A stretch of DNA of 64,000 nucleotides from Actinoplanes aureus (GCF_015704865.1 NZ_JADQTO010000010.1:1-64000); one strand, 5' to 3'; shown: positions 1 to 8,560, counted from the first letter of the stretch. The notes: generated by a model not told the origin, from the letters alone. Program-made: numbers and translations.

Positions 1-1
1 C

Positions 2-127
2 GAAAAAACCCGCCGCGCTGCCCTACCCGGCTTCCTGCACGACTACAACCACCACCGGCCCCACACCGCGATCGGCAAGCTGGCACCCATCACCCGGTTG
101 AACAACCTGGCTGGACATCACATCTAG
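2..127 (+). mobile_element. C-terminal remnant of an IS481-type transposase
   Basis: The reading frame is open from the left edge to a TAG at 125-127 and encodes the end of an integrase-core (DDE) transposase. The segment FLHDYNHHRPHTAIG followed by PITRLNN is typical of the C-terminus of IS481-family transposases (YN-x-x-RPH-x-A-I-G, then P-x-x-R). The start and most of the catalytic core lie outside the window, so I cannot tell whether the element is intact. No clear terminal inverted repeat was found in the following 200 bases. It marks a possible insertion boundary next to the sulfotransferase gene. Confidence 0.8.
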
Positions 128-345
128 AGAGCCTTCGCGGTCAGGGTCTTGGCCCAACGTGGGTGCTGTCTGGCGGCCGTTGAGACTGCATTGAGCGTGG
201 GCCAAGCAAGGCGAGCCGCGATTGCCCGCGTTCGCCGCCGTGACCGTCAGGTGGTGCTGTTTCCCGGCGGTCGCGCTGGGGCGGTGAGGGCAAGCCTGGC
301 CCGCGCCGGGAGCGCGGGGACGGGTCGGCTTCGGCGGGACGCCGG
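128..345. other. Non-coding gap after the IS remnant
   Basis: No convincing gene is visible here. A short inverted repeat, TTGGCCCA at 149-156 and TGGGCCAA at 198-205, could be a weak hairpin or part of an element end. The stretch lies between the transposase stop and the end of the minus-strand sulfotransferase gene. Confidence 0.4.
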
Positions 346-1155
346 TTACGCGTACCCCGAAGAAGCCGGCTTAGTTGTTTGGGCGGCGGCTGGGTATGGG
401 CTGTAGCGCGTGCCCAGCACCTGCCGCACCGCGGCAGCGTCGAATTTCTCGCCGAGGAAGCGATGCAGCGCGCGGATGTTGTCCAGGCTCTCGTCGATCT
501 CGTCGTAGAAGAAGTGGAAGTGGCGGTCGTCCGCCGGGATGGCCAGCAGGCGCTCGTCCGCGTCGCGGATCTTGGTCTCGGCGTCGCGGACGTCGGCCCA
601 CCAGGCGCTGCGCGCGACGGCGGCCGGGTCGCGGTGGTTGATGATGATCCGGGCGCGCGGGAAGGCTTCGAGGAGAAAGGTCAGGTACGCGTCCAGATCG
701 GTCATGTGCAGCGGGGTGTAGCGGATCTCCTTGAAGCCGAGCACCCGGTCGCCGCGCTCCGGGCGCAGCACGTTGTTCACGAAGGCGGCGATCAGGTCCG
801 CCCGGTAGCCGTGCGCCCGGATGCGTGGGGTGCCGTACCAGGAGCTCTGCGGGCTGAGATCCTCGGTGCCGGCGAACTTCTCGCACGCCTTCGCCACGGC
901 GGCGTCGGCCTGGTACAGCCGGTACAGGGTGTTGTAGTTCTCGCCCCGGATCCGGTAGCCCGGAATCGCGTTGAGCAGGCCCATCAGCAATGTCGAGCCG
1001 GACCGGCCGTAGCTGACGACGAACACGTAGCCGAAGTCACCGGCCGGGCCTGCGATACGCATGACCCGGTGCATCCCGCTCCGGAGCAGGCGCGCGCCAC
1101 CTCGGCGCAGCGGCGAAAGGATCTTCCGCACCGGTTGCGGCACGTGTTCTCGCAT
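346..1155 (-). CDS. Sulfotransferase family protein
   Basis: A 269-residue protein of the PAPS-dependent sulfotransferase family. It should transfer a sulfuryl group from PAPS to a carbohydrate or small-molecule acceptor. The N-terminal third carries the phosphosulfate-binding loop SYGRSGSTLL, and the middle carries INHRDP followed by ARSAWW, which fits the 3'-phosphate-binding segment. The LPS/NodH-like subgroup is the closest fit by eye; the substrate is unknown. The ATG start is supported by an AGGAG in the sequence just before it. The gene stands alone, with an IS remnant downstream and a small membrane protein upstream on the same strand. Confidence 0.75.
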   Translation of the reverse strand: MREHVPQPVRKILSPLRRGGARLLRSGMHRVMRIAGPAGDFGYVFVVSYGRSGSTLLMGLLNAIPGYRIRGENYNTLYRLYQADAAVAKACEKFAGTEDLSPQSSWYGTPRIRAHGYRADLIAAFVNNVLRPERGDRVLGFKEIRYTPLHMTDLDAYLTFLLEAFPRARIIINHRDPAAVARSAWWADVRDAETKIRDADERLLAIPADDRHFHFFYDEIDESLDNIRALHRFLGEKFDAAAVRQVLGTRYSPYPAAAQTTKPASSGYA

Positions 1156-1244
1156 GACGGCTCCTGTCGGCCCGATCCGGAACGCAGGACGCTAGCGGGC
1201 CGAACTGACCGGCGGCCGAACCACGGGTGTACGGCCCGGAACGG

Positions 1245-1445
1245 TCACACGGTGATCCAGTTCAGGAGCGCCCGCCCGGCGCCGGCCGCCACCGAGACGC
1301 CGGTCACGACGAGCAGCGCGATGCTGGACCGTTCGACCCGGGCCCGGTTGCGCACGTGCGGACTCTCCAGCGCGGCGAGGACGACGCCGACCCACGCTGC
1401 CAGGACTCCCAGGATGAGAAGCATCATGATCGCAATCACCACCAT
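1245..1445 (-). CDS. Small two-helix membrane protein
   Basis: A 66-residue protein with two clear hydrophobic segments, about residues 3-26 and 43-65, separated by a charged loop (RNRARVERSS). This charge and hydrophobicity pattern is what a genuine small membrane protein looks like and is not expected from a shadow frame. No family is recognised. It lies about 90 bases upstream of the sulfotransferase on the same strand and may be transcribed with it. Function unknown. Confidence 0.5.
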   Translation of the reverse strand: MVVIAIMMLLILGVLAAWVGVVLAALESPHVRNRARVERSSIALLVVTGVSVAAGAGRALLNWITV

Positions 1446-1623
1446 CGATCAAGGTCGTCCTCATCCTGGCGCGCGCAGGCGTGCCGCATGACAACCGTTC
1501 GTGTCCCGGAGGTGAATGAACGCGGGCGACGCGGCACCGGCCGTTCGCTCGTAGCGGGGACGATCGCCACGCCGTAACATCCACAGACATCGAATCGACG
1601 AATGTCAGTGGGGGGATTCGGCG

Positions 1624-4443
1624 TTGAACGCATTCAGACGCACGCTCCGGCGCTCGGTGACGGTCTTCGCGATCGGCGCCACCATCGTGGGACTCACCAC
1701 CCCGGGCGCCGGCGCCAAAGCACCGGCGGATCCGGAATCCCGCGCCTTCGCGCAGATCGCGGCGCTCCAGCAGCTCAAGAAGTCGATGACCCCGGCCGAA
1801 CGCAAGCTCGACAGCCGCCTCGCCGTCGAGCTGCGCAAGCGCGGCGGCAAGGTGGCCGCGAGCGCGCTGCCGAAACTCAGCACCGGGATCGAGGTCTCCC
1901 CATCGGGTACGACCGAGGTCCAGGTGCACGCCGAGAAGGTGGGTGACGACCTGCTCGCCCGGCTCCGGGAAGCCGGCGCCGGGATCCGCTTCCCCTCACC
2001 GGCGACCGGGACGGTCCTCGTCGAGGCACCGCTCGCCGCGCTGCCGACGATCGCCGGATGGTCCGACGTGACCGGCGTCAACGTGGAGCACGGCCTGATC
2101 AGCGGCCGGCAGACCGATCCGGATCGCGAACCGGCCGCCGAGTCGAAGGAGGCCAAAGCCGCGCGGATCGAGAAGGCCGTACGGGCCGCGCCGAGAGTCG
2201 CCGCGGCCGCTGCGGGCTCGGTGGTGTCGGAGGGCGACCGTACGCACGCCGCCGACACCGCGCGCGCCCGCTACCGGGTGACCGGCACCGGCGTGAAGGT
2301 CTGCGCCCTCTCCGACGGGGTGGACTCGCTCGCCGATTCGCAGGCGACCGGCGACCTGCCGGCCGACGTCGACGTGCTGCCCGGCCAGGAGGGTTCGGGC
2401 GACGAGGGCACCGCGATGCTGGAGATCATCCACGACCTGGTGCCGAACGCGCGGCTCGGCTTCGCCACGGCGTTCACCAGCGAGGTGAGCTTCGCGGAGA
2501 ACATCCGCGCGCTGCGCTTCACCGCCGGTTGCGACATCATCGTCGACGACGTCGTGTACTACCACGAGAGCCCCTTCCAGGACGGGCTCCCGGCGCAGGC
2601 GGTCAACGCGGTCACCGCCGACGGGGCCTTCTACTTCAGCTCCGCCGGCAACGAGGGCAACACCCTGGACGGCACCTCCGGCAACTGGGAGGGCGACTTC
2701 GTCGACTCGGGCCGCGGCGTCGGGAAGTTCGCCGGCACCGCACACGACTTCGACCCGGGCCCGGGCGTGCAGGTGTTCAACCCGCTGTCGCCGAACAGCG
2801 CCGACCGGGTGACCACGCTGTGGTGGGCCGACCCGCTGCTGGGCTCGGCGAACGACTACGACCTGTACCTGCTCGACTCGGCCGGCAACGTCTCCGGGTT
2901 CTCGCAGGACGTGCAGGACGGCGACGACGACCCGTTCGAGATCCTCGCCACCGACTCCGGCAGCGGCCAGCGGCTCGCCGCCGTGAAGTTCGCCGGAGCC
3001 GACCGGTACTTCCAGCTCACCGTGTTCCGCGGCCGGTTCGTCGACTCGGCCGACGGGCTCAAAGGGTTCTCCACCCCCGGCGTGAGCCGTGGGCACAGCG
3101 CCGCGGAGCGCGCGTTCTCGGTCGCCGCGACGCCGGCGAAGGACCCGCTGCCGTTCGATCTCGAGGACGGCGATCCGCCGAACCCGGCCGGGCCGTACCC
3201 GGACGTGCACACCCGGCAGTCCAAGCCGGAACGGTTCACCTCGGACGGGCCGCGCCGGATCTTCTTCAACGCCGACGGCACGCCGATCACGCCCGGCGAC
3301 TTCTCCTCGACCGGCGGCACGGTACGGGCCAAGCCGGACATCACCGCCGCGGACGGGGTGTCCACCACGCTCCCCGACTTCACGCCGTTCTTCGGCACCT
3401 CGGCGGCGGCACCCCACGCCGCCGCGATCGCCGCGCTGGCCCTCTCCGGCAACCCGGGGATGACCGACGCCGAGATCCGGGCCGCCCTGACCGGCACCGC
3501 TCTCGACCTCGCCCCGGCCGGATACGACAACCGCAGCGGCAAGGGCGTGATCCGCGCCGACCTGGTGCTGCGCAACACCGGCGCCACACCGCAGCCGCTC
3601 GTCCGGGCCGGGACACCGGTGGTCACCCCGACCACCGGTGACGGGGACGCGTTCCTGGAACCCGGCGAGCAGGCGACCGTGACGCTGCCGGCGACGAACG
3701 TCGGCGACGGCACGGCCACCGGCGTCAACGTGGTGGTGGACTCGGACGACCCGCAGGCGACGTTGACGCCGCGTTCCCGGTCGTACGGCAACATCGCCGC
3801 GGGCGCGTCGAAGTCGAGGGACTACACCCTGAAGCTGGCCGCCGGATATCCGCTCGGCCGGCCGGTCACCCTGTCGGTACGGATCACGTTCGCCGGCGTT
3901 CTATCGCCGACCAACAGCACCGTGGTGGTGGCGACCGGACAACCGTCGGCGACGGTACGGGACTTCGCCTACAGCGGCCCGCCGGTCCCGATCCCGGACA
4001 ACGACCCTACCGGCGCCGCGGCGACCGTGGACGTCAGCGGGGTCGGCTACGCCTCGTCGCTCACCTTCTCGATCGACGGCACGGCCTGCTCCACCGACAT
4101 CGCCTCGCCGGCCGTGGGCATCGACCACACCTTCGTCGGGGACCTCATCGGCACGCTCACCGCACCGGGCGGCCGGACCGCGACGCTGTTCTCCCGCAGC
4201 GGCGGCGGTGGGAACAACCTGTGCCAGGTGGTGTTCGACGACGCCGCGGCCGCGCCGTTCGCGTCGGTGCTGTCGACCAGTGCGCCGTACACCGGGACGT
4301 GGCGGCCGGACGATCCGCTGGCGTCACTGCGGGTGTCCCCGGCCGACGGGACGTGGACCTTCCGCGTCGCCGACCGGGCCCGCGCCGACACCGGTTCGAT
4401 CAGGGCGTTCGCGCTGCACCTGACCGGCTTCGAACCGGCCTGA
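1624..4443 (+). CDS. Secreted subtilase-fold (S53-like) peptidase with C-terminal P-domain
   Basis: A 939-residue secreted protease. A TTG start follows a GGGGGG stretch. The N-terminus has a basic region, a hydrophobic core and an Ala-rich cleavage region (about residues 1-31), then a propeptide to about residue 215. The catalytic domain has the serine motif FFGTSAAAPH (Ser593) and the oxyanion segment SAGNEGN. The usual His-Gly-Thr is DEGTAM (Glu261), and Glu267 and Asp271 follow in EIIHD. The usual Asp-Thr-Gly is SDGVDS. This matches the S53-like subtilase branch, where Glu replaces His. Residues about 775-939 form a proprotein-convertase P-domain. It lies alone, with its 3' end overlapping the convergent EVE-like gene by 44 bases. 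Confidence 0.85.
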   Translation: MNAFRRTLRRSVTVFAIGATIVGLTTPGAGAKAPADPESRAFAQIAALQQLKKSMTPAERKLDSRLAVELRKRGGKVAASALPKLSTGIEVSPSGTTEVQVHAEKVGDDLLARLREAGAGIRFPSPATGTVLVEAPLAALPTIAGWSDVTGVNVEHGLISGRQTDPDREPAAESKEAKAARIEKAVRAAPRVAAAAAGSVVSEGDRTHAADTARARYRVTGTGVKVCALSDGVDSLADSQATGDLPADVDVLPGQEGSGDEGTAMLEIIHDLVPNARLGFATAFTSEVSFAENIRALRFTAGCDIIVDDVVYYHESPFQDGLPAQAVNAVTADGAFYFSSAGNEGNTLDGTSGNWEGDFVDSGRGVGKFAGTAHDFDPGPGVQVFNPLSPNSADRVTTLWWADPLLGSANDYDLYLLDSAGNVSGFSQDVQDGDDDPFEILATDSGSGQRLAAVKFAGADRYFQLTVFRGRFVDSADGLKGFSTPGVSRGHSAAERAFSVAATPAKDPLPFDLEDGDPPNPAGPYPDVHTRQSKPERFTSDGPRRIFFNADGTPITPGDFSSTGGTVRAKPDITAADGVSTTLPDFTPFFGTSAAAPHAAAIAALALSGNPGMTDAEIRAALTGTALDLAPAGYDNRSGKGVIRADLVLRNTGATPQPLVRAGTPVVTPTTGDGDAFLEPGEQATVTLPATNVGDGTATGVNVVVDSDDPQATLTPRSRSYGNIAAGASKSRDYTLKLAAGYPLGRPVTLSVRITFAGVLSPTNSTVVVATGQPSATVRDFAYSGPPVPIPDNDPTGAAATVDVSGVGYASSLTFSIDGTACSTDIASPAVGIDHTFVGDLIGTLTAPGGRTATLFSRSGGGGNNLCQVVFDDAAAAPFASVLSTSAPYTGTWRPDDPLASLRVSPADGTWTFRVADRARADTGSIRAFALHLTGFEPA

Positions 4444-4939
4444 CGGTCACCGTCCGGGCGTGTCCCCTGCGCCCGGACGGTGATCCCGGAGCGAACTCCG
4501 CCAGGATCACCGCGAACTGGCGCCGGGTCACGAACGACGGATTGGCGGCCTGCGGTTGCCGCAGCACCTCCAGATCGGCGAGCTCCGGGTGCGCCCGCAG
4601 CACCTCCCGGCGGATCCACTCGTCCGGCGGCGCGATCGTCAGACCCAGCGGAACCCACCAGCCGGATCCGTCGTCCTCCTGGCGAGCCGGTCCGGTAAGG
4701 GTGCCCAGACCCCAGATGCCGTAGGCCACGTCCCGGTGCCGGCTGCCGCTGCCCCAGAACAACACCGGCTGGCCGGCGCCCATCAGCCGCACCCGATAGC
4801 TGGGCTGCACGCACCAGCGCCCGACACGCGGCTCCCGCGCGAACCGGCCGCGCAGGTCGGTGTGGTCGGCGTTGCCCTTGAGCAGCCACGCGCCGAGGTT
4901 GTCCGCGGTGACGGTGCGCTGAGCGGTGTCGGCCACCAC
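4400..4939 (-). CDS. EVE-domain-like protein
   Basis: About 179 residues if translation starts at the GTG at 4939; an in-frame ATG at 5014 would lie inside the divergent threonine synthase gene, so the GTG is preferred. The segments GAWLLKGNAD, VLFWGSGS and GIWGLGTLTGPA resemble the EVE/PUA-like fold (W-x-x-x-N near the start, then W-x-S and G-x-G). EVE proteins bind modified bases in DNA or RNA. The C-terminal 25 residues are Arg-rich and overlap the 3' end of the protease gene, so the end may be less constrained. The start lies 54 bases from thrC on the opposite strand. The assignment is by pattern only. Confidence 0.55.
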   Translation of the reverse strand: MVADTAQRTVTADNLGAWLLKGNADHTDLRGRFAREPRVGRWCVQPSYRVRLMGAGQPVLFWGSGSRHRDVAYGIWGLGTLTGPARQEDDGSGWWVPLGLTIAPPDEWIRREVLRAHPELADLEVLRQPQAANPSFVTRRQFAVILAEFAPGSPSGRRGHARTVTVRPVRSRSGAARTP

Positions 4940-4993
4940 GTGGTGATACCCGGAACCGGTTCGGTGATGCCCTTCCGGCGTACGCTTGCCGGA

Positions 4994-6223
4994 ATGATCT
5001 CCGCGCTGTCGCACCTGGAATGCTCCCGAACCGGAAAACGGTATGACGCCGACGTCGTCCAGGGTCTGAGCGAGGCGGGCGCACCGCTGCTCGCGCGTTA
5101 CGACATCGAGCGGGCGGCACGGACGCTGACCCCGCAGGCGCTCGCCGGGCGGCCGTCCACGCTCTGGCGATACCGGGAGATGCTGCCGGTACGCGACGCG
5201 GCGAACATCGTCTCGCTGGGCGAGGGCATGACGCCGATCGTGCCGCTGCCCCGCTACGGCAACCGGATCGGCCTGCCCCGCCTCACGATGAAGGACGAAG
5301 GGCTGGTGCCGACCGGCTCGTTCAAGGCGCGCGGCGCCGCCGTCGGCGTGTCCCGGGCGGCCGAGCTGGGAGTCACCGGGGTGGCCATGCCGACCAACGG
5401 CAACGCCGGCTCGGCCTGGGCGACGTACGCCGCCCGCGCCGGCCTGCGCTGCCTGATCGCCATGCCGGTGGCCGCTCCGGCGATCAGCCGGACCGAGTGT
5501 GTCGCGACCGGCGCCGAGCTGTACCTGGTGGACGGCCTGATCGGCGACGCCGGCCGGCTGGTAGCCGCGGCGGTCGCCGAGCGCGGCGACTATCAGGACG
5601 TCTCGACGCTCAAGGAGCCCTACCGCATCGAGGGCAAGAAGACCATGGGGTACGAGATCGTCGAGCAGCTCGGCTTCACCGTGCCCGACGCGATCCTCTA
5701 CCCGACCGGCGGCGGTGTCGGCCTGATCGGCATCTACAAGGCGTTGCGCGAGATGCAGGAGCTGGGCTGGATCGGCGACCGGCTGCCCCGGCTGATCGCG
5801 GTGCAGGCCGAGGGCTGCGCGCCGATCGTGGAGGCGTTCCGGGCCGGTCGCGACGAGAGCGAGCCGTTCCCGGACGCGCGGACAGTGGCGTTCGGGATCA
5901 CCGTACCCAAGCCCCTGGGCGACTTCCTGGTGCTCGAGGCGGTGCGGGCGACCGGCGGCACCGCGATCGCGGTCAACGACGCGGACCTGCTCGCCGAACA
6001 GCGCCGGGTGGCCGCGGACGAGGGCACGTTCATCTGCCCGGAGGGCGGCGCCTGCCTGGCGGCGGCGCGGCAGCTGCGCGAGTCCGGATTCCTTTCCGGT
6101 ACGGACGACGTGCTCGTCCTCAACACCGGAGCCGGCCTGAAGTACCCGGAGACCATCCCGGTGGACGTGCCGGCGCTGCCGGTGGACGGCCGGATACCGG
6201 CCGCCGCGCCGGCGCTTCGATAA
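4994..6223 (+). CDS. thrC: Threonine synthase
   Basis: A 409-residue PLP enzyme that converts O-phosphohomoserine to threonine and phosphate. The PLP lysine is Lys111 in PTGSFKARGA. The substrate/PLP-binding TNGNAGSA, the glycine-rich loop YPTGGGVGLIG, and the late motif NTGAGLKYP all match threonine synthases of the longer class, and the N-terminus (LECSRTGKRYDAD) keeps the Cys-containing segment found there. The ATG at 4994 is preferred because the frame upstream is non-homologous. It is not next to other threonine genes such as hom or thrB, so this may be an unlinked or second copy. Confidence 0.9.
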   Translation: MISALSHLECSRTGKRYDADVVQGLSEAGAPLLARYDIERAARTLTPQALAGRPSTLWRYREMLPVRDAANIVSLGEGMTPIVPLPRYGNRIGLPRLTMKDEGLVPTGSFKARGAAVGVSRAAELGVTGVAMPTNGNAGSAWATYAARAGLRCLIAMPVAAPAISRTECVATGAELYLVDGLIGDAGRLVAAAVAERGDYQDVSTLKEPYRIEGKKTMGYEIVEQLGFTVPDAILYPTGGGVGLIGIYKALREMQELGWIGDRLPRLIAVQAEGCAPIVEAFRAGRDESEPFPDARTVAFGITVPKPLGDFLVLEAVRATGGTAIAVNDADLLAEQRRVAADEGTFICPEGGACLAAARQLRESGFLSGTDDVLVLNTGAGLKYPETIPVDVPALPVDGRIPAAAPALR

Positions 6224-6277
6224 CCCGGAGCGGGGTACGAGCTACGTCGATGCGATGACCACCGGAGGAGGACACGC

Positions 6278-6442
6278 GTGTACGACGTGGCACAGGTCAA
6301 CACCACCCAGCCGCCGGACTGGATGCCCACCGCCGAGCAGAAGGCGCGGGCCGGGCGTAACCAGGCGTACCCGTCGGCCGGGCGCGCCGTCGTACTACCG
6401 GGCTCGCCTGGCGGGGCGGGCGAGCCGGTCCGGCGCCCGTAA
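6278..6442 (+). CDS. Short ORF with strong ribosome-binding site, unknown
   Basis: A GTG-initiated frame of 54 residues preceded at optimal spacing by GGAGGAGG (6263-6270), one of the best ribosome sites in the window. The first 35 residues look like ordinary protein (VYDVAQVNTTQPPDWMPTAE), then the composition becomes Gly/Pro/Arg-rich where it overlaps the end of the minus-strand SARP gene from 6395. This could be a real small protein. It could also be the 5' stub of a longer gene cut by a deletion that also truncated the SARP gene. No family recognised. Confidence 0.4.
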   Translation: MYDVAQVNTTQPPDWMPTAEQKARAGRNQAYPSAGRAVVLPGSPGGAGEPVRRP

Positions 6443-7702
6443 CGCGACGTGCGGCACGCCCGGCATCGGCAGCGGCCGGCGGCTGGACACCAGCAGCGCG
6501 GAGCCGGGTGACGCCGGGATCAGCAGCCGTACCTGCCCGGCGTCGGTCACCCCGTCCACGACGATCAGCACCCGGCGCGCGGCGAGCAGCGACCGGTAGC
6601 GGCCGATCAGTTCGTCGGCGTGCCCGGGCACCTCGCCGGCCGGCACACCGAGCGCCCGCAGCACCCGGCCCAGCAGATCGGACGCGGACACGTCCGGCCG
6701 GGCCACCGCGAAGATCTGCCCGTCCGGGAAGGAGTCCATCAGCCGGTGCCCGGCCCGGGTGACCAGCGCCGACTTGCCGCTGCCCGGTGGACCGTGCACG
6801 ACCACCGCGGCCGGTGCCCGCTCCTCCGGCGACGGGCGCGCGGCGGCCAGCACGGCGGCGAACTCGTCCGGATGGCCGCCCGGGAACGGCGGGTCCGGGG
6901 GCAGCTCCCGGGGCACCTCCGCCCCGGCGATCCGGCGCGGACGATCCGGTTGCCGGGCCGGCAGGTCGAGCCGCGGCGCGCGTTCGAGCATCGCCACGTG
7001 CAGCGCCGCCAGTTCGCTGCCCGGGTCGACGCCGAGCTGGGCGTGCAGGGTCGCCTGCGCCTGCCGGTAGGCGGCCAGCGCGGAACCCAGGTCACCGGCG
7101 CGGTACAGCGCCAGCATGAGCTGCGCCCACGCCCGCTCCCGCAACGGATGGGCGGCGAGGTGATCGCGCAGCATCGGCGCCAGCTCACCGGTGTACCCCA
7201 GCTTCAGCCGGGCCTCGACGAGATCCTCCAGGACCCGCAGCCGGTCCGCCTCCAGCCCGGCGAGCAGCACGTCCAGCGTCCCGCGGGGCAGCCCGTGGCC
7301 GGCCGGTCCACGCCACAGGCGCAACGCCGCCGCCAGATCCGGCTCGGCCCGGCCGGCCTCGCCGATCGCGAGCGCGCCGCGCCCGCCCTCCGCGAGCCGG
7401 CGGAACTCGGTCACGTCCAGCTCGTGCGGCGCCAGATTCAGCTGGTACGCGCTGTGCCGCGAGACGATCCGGTTGCCGAGCGTACGCCGCAGCGCCGCGA
7501 CATGATTGCGGATGTTCGCGACCGCGGACGCCGGTGGCCGGCCGGTCCAGAGCAGCTCGGTGAGCCGGTTCAGCCGCACCGGCCGGTTGGCTTCCAGGGC
7601 CAGCGCGGCAAGAACCGCCCGCCGCTTGGCCGGGCCCGGATCGGCCAGGCCGTCGTCTCCCCGTAACTCCACCGGCCCGAGTAGACGGACCTCGATGGAC
7701 AT
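6395..7702 (-). CDS. SARP/AfsR-type regulator, C-terminally truncated
   Basis: A 435-residue regulator with the SARP layout: a winged-helix DNA-binding domain (about residues 1-95), a bacterial transcriptional activation domain of helical repeats (about 100-245), then a linker and the start of an NB-ARC NTPase. The P-loop is HGPPGSGKSA with Lys310, and RRVLIVVDG is the Walker B strand. AfsR-like proteins normally continue through the ARC subdomains and often TPRs, but this one stops within the NTPase after SSRRPLPMPG with an Arg-rich tail. It lies downstream of the Rhs/immunity genes on the same strand. Such proteins usually activate nearby secondary metabolism or development genes; the target here is unknown. 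Confidence 0.8.
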   Translation of the reverse strand: MSIEVRLLGPVELRGDDGLADPGPAKRRAVLAALALEANRPVRLNRLTELLWTGRPPASAVANIRNHVAALRRTLGNRIVSRHSAYQLNLAPHELDVTEFRRLAEGGRGALAIGEAGRAEPDLAAALRLWRGPAGHGLPRGTLDVLLAGLEADRLRVLEDLVEARLKLGYTGELAPMLRDHLAAHPLRERAWAQLMLALYRAGDLGSALAAYRQAQATLHAQLGVDPGSELAALHVAMLERAPRLDLPARQPDRPRRIAGAEVPRELPPDPPFPGGHPDEFAAVLAAARPSPEERAPAAVVVHGPPGSGKSALVTRAGHRLMDSFPDGQIFAVARPDVSASDLLGRVLRALGVPAGEVPGHADELIGRYRSLLAARRVLIVVDGVTDAGQVRLLIPASPGSALLVSSRRPLPMPGVPHVALRAPDRLARPARRAR

Positions 7703-7772
7703 CTATCTCCCCCTTGATCGGCCACCAGGCTAGGTAGCTAAGCAGGAGAGATCAACGCGAAGCGGGAGAATC

Positions 7773-7838
7773 GCGCAGTGAGCATTATCAAGCGGTCAGA
7801 CGCCCATTCCGAGTAACAGAAACCACCGCCGGAACGCT
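7773..7838 (-). repeat. 66-base repeated block, copy A, upstream of the SARP gene
   Basis: This block matches 8495-8560 without gaps, with about 48 identical positions by my count. The conserved parts are GCGCAGTGAGCATT at one end, GAGTAACAGAAA in the middle and GAACGCT at the other end, at identical spacing. On the minus strand it sits about 70 bases before the SARP start. It may be a promoter/operator region or flanking DNA carried along in a duplication. Confidence 0.7.
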
Positions 7839-7869
7839 GTGGGTCGGGCCGCTCGCCTCCAGCCATAGG

Positions 7870-7907
7870 GATGGCCCTCGCCGACGGGGAGGGCGGCGAG
7901 GGCCATC
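7870..7907 (-). terminator. Hairpin after immunity gene 1
   Basis: A perfect 14-bp stem (GATGGCCCTCGCCG with its complement) and a 10-base loop lie just beyond the stop of the gene ending at 7968. There is no U-run, as is common for actinomycete terminators. The identical stem recurs at 8724-8758 after the second paralogous gene. Confidence 0.75.
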
Positions 7908-7967
7908 GATGCAGCCGGTCAGCGACCGGCCGGCTTATGGGCGACGCGCATTAGCTCGCCGAACGGG

Positions 7968-8408
7968 TCAGTCACGCTCGTTCATCTCTTCCCGGGACAC
8001 CTCGGCGAGTGCTGTTCGCACTGCCGTGAGCTCGCCGTCCAGCAGGCGCTTGCGGCGACCCCAGGCCTCCGCCCGGTCGACGGCCGGGCCGAGAACCCGG
8101 AGCAGTTCCGCGCGGGCGCCGTCCTCCGGCGGGGACGCCGGAAGCACGATTTGAATCACCAGGGTGCGGTACTTCGAGAGATAGAATCCGACCCGCATAC
8201 CCCGGAATCCAGGCGCATAGGTCCGTCCGGATATGAAGTAGGTGACCGCCAGGTTGAAAGGTGATGATTCGGTGGAAACGGCCGACTCCAGCGACCGTTC
8301 CAACTCGGACACCGCGCCGATCCACGCGTTCTCCCCCGTCGTGCCGCCGGCATCGACTTTCACCGACAGCGGACGGTCGGGCAGATCACCCTCCCGCACA
8401 CCGCTCAT
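7968..8408 (-). CDS. Putative immunity protein for the Rhs toxin, paralogue 1
   Basis: About 146 residues from the ATG at 8408, which follows a G-rich ribosome site; a GTG at 8417 is the alternative. There are no membrane segments or signal peptide, so it should be cytoplasmic. The middle of the protein (PGFRGMRVGFYLSKYRTL then VIQIVLPAS) aligns with PDYAGIRTGSVSRKQRLI then VQIAVPAD in the gene at 8773-9204, so the two are paralogues. The position directly downstream of an Rhs toxin and its partner, in the same orientation, is the usual place for immunity genes. No named immunity family is recognised; the role is inferred from context and paralogy. Confidence 0.6.
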   Translation of the reverse strand: MSGVREGDLPDRPLSVKVDAGGTTGENAWIGAVSELERSLESAVSTESSPFNLAVTYFISGRTYAPGFRGMRVGFYLSKYRTLVIQIVLPASPPEDGARAELLRVLGPAVDRAEAWGRRKRLLDGELTAVRTALAEVSREEMNERD

Positions 8409-8494
8409 CGACCCCACCCCGGTTTCCCTGCCGCATTGCAGGCGCCCAGGCTAGGACGCCGGCCAGCGAGTCTCAACACGACAACCGGGCATTG

Positions 8495-8560
8495 GCGCAG
8501 TGAGCATTGTCATTTGGTCCGGCCGCCGGATGGAGTAACAGAAATGGCCGGCAGAACGCT
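8495..8560 (-). repeat. 66-base repeated block, copy B, upstream of immunity gene 1
   Basis: Second copy of the block at 7773-7838, with the same length and the same spacing of its three conserved parts. On the minus strand it lies about 86 bases before the start of immunity paralogue 1. Read on that strand it contains GACAATGCTCACTGCGC, and copy A has GATAATGCTCACTGCGC; GACAAT/GATAAT could be a -10 element. Confidence 0.7.
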
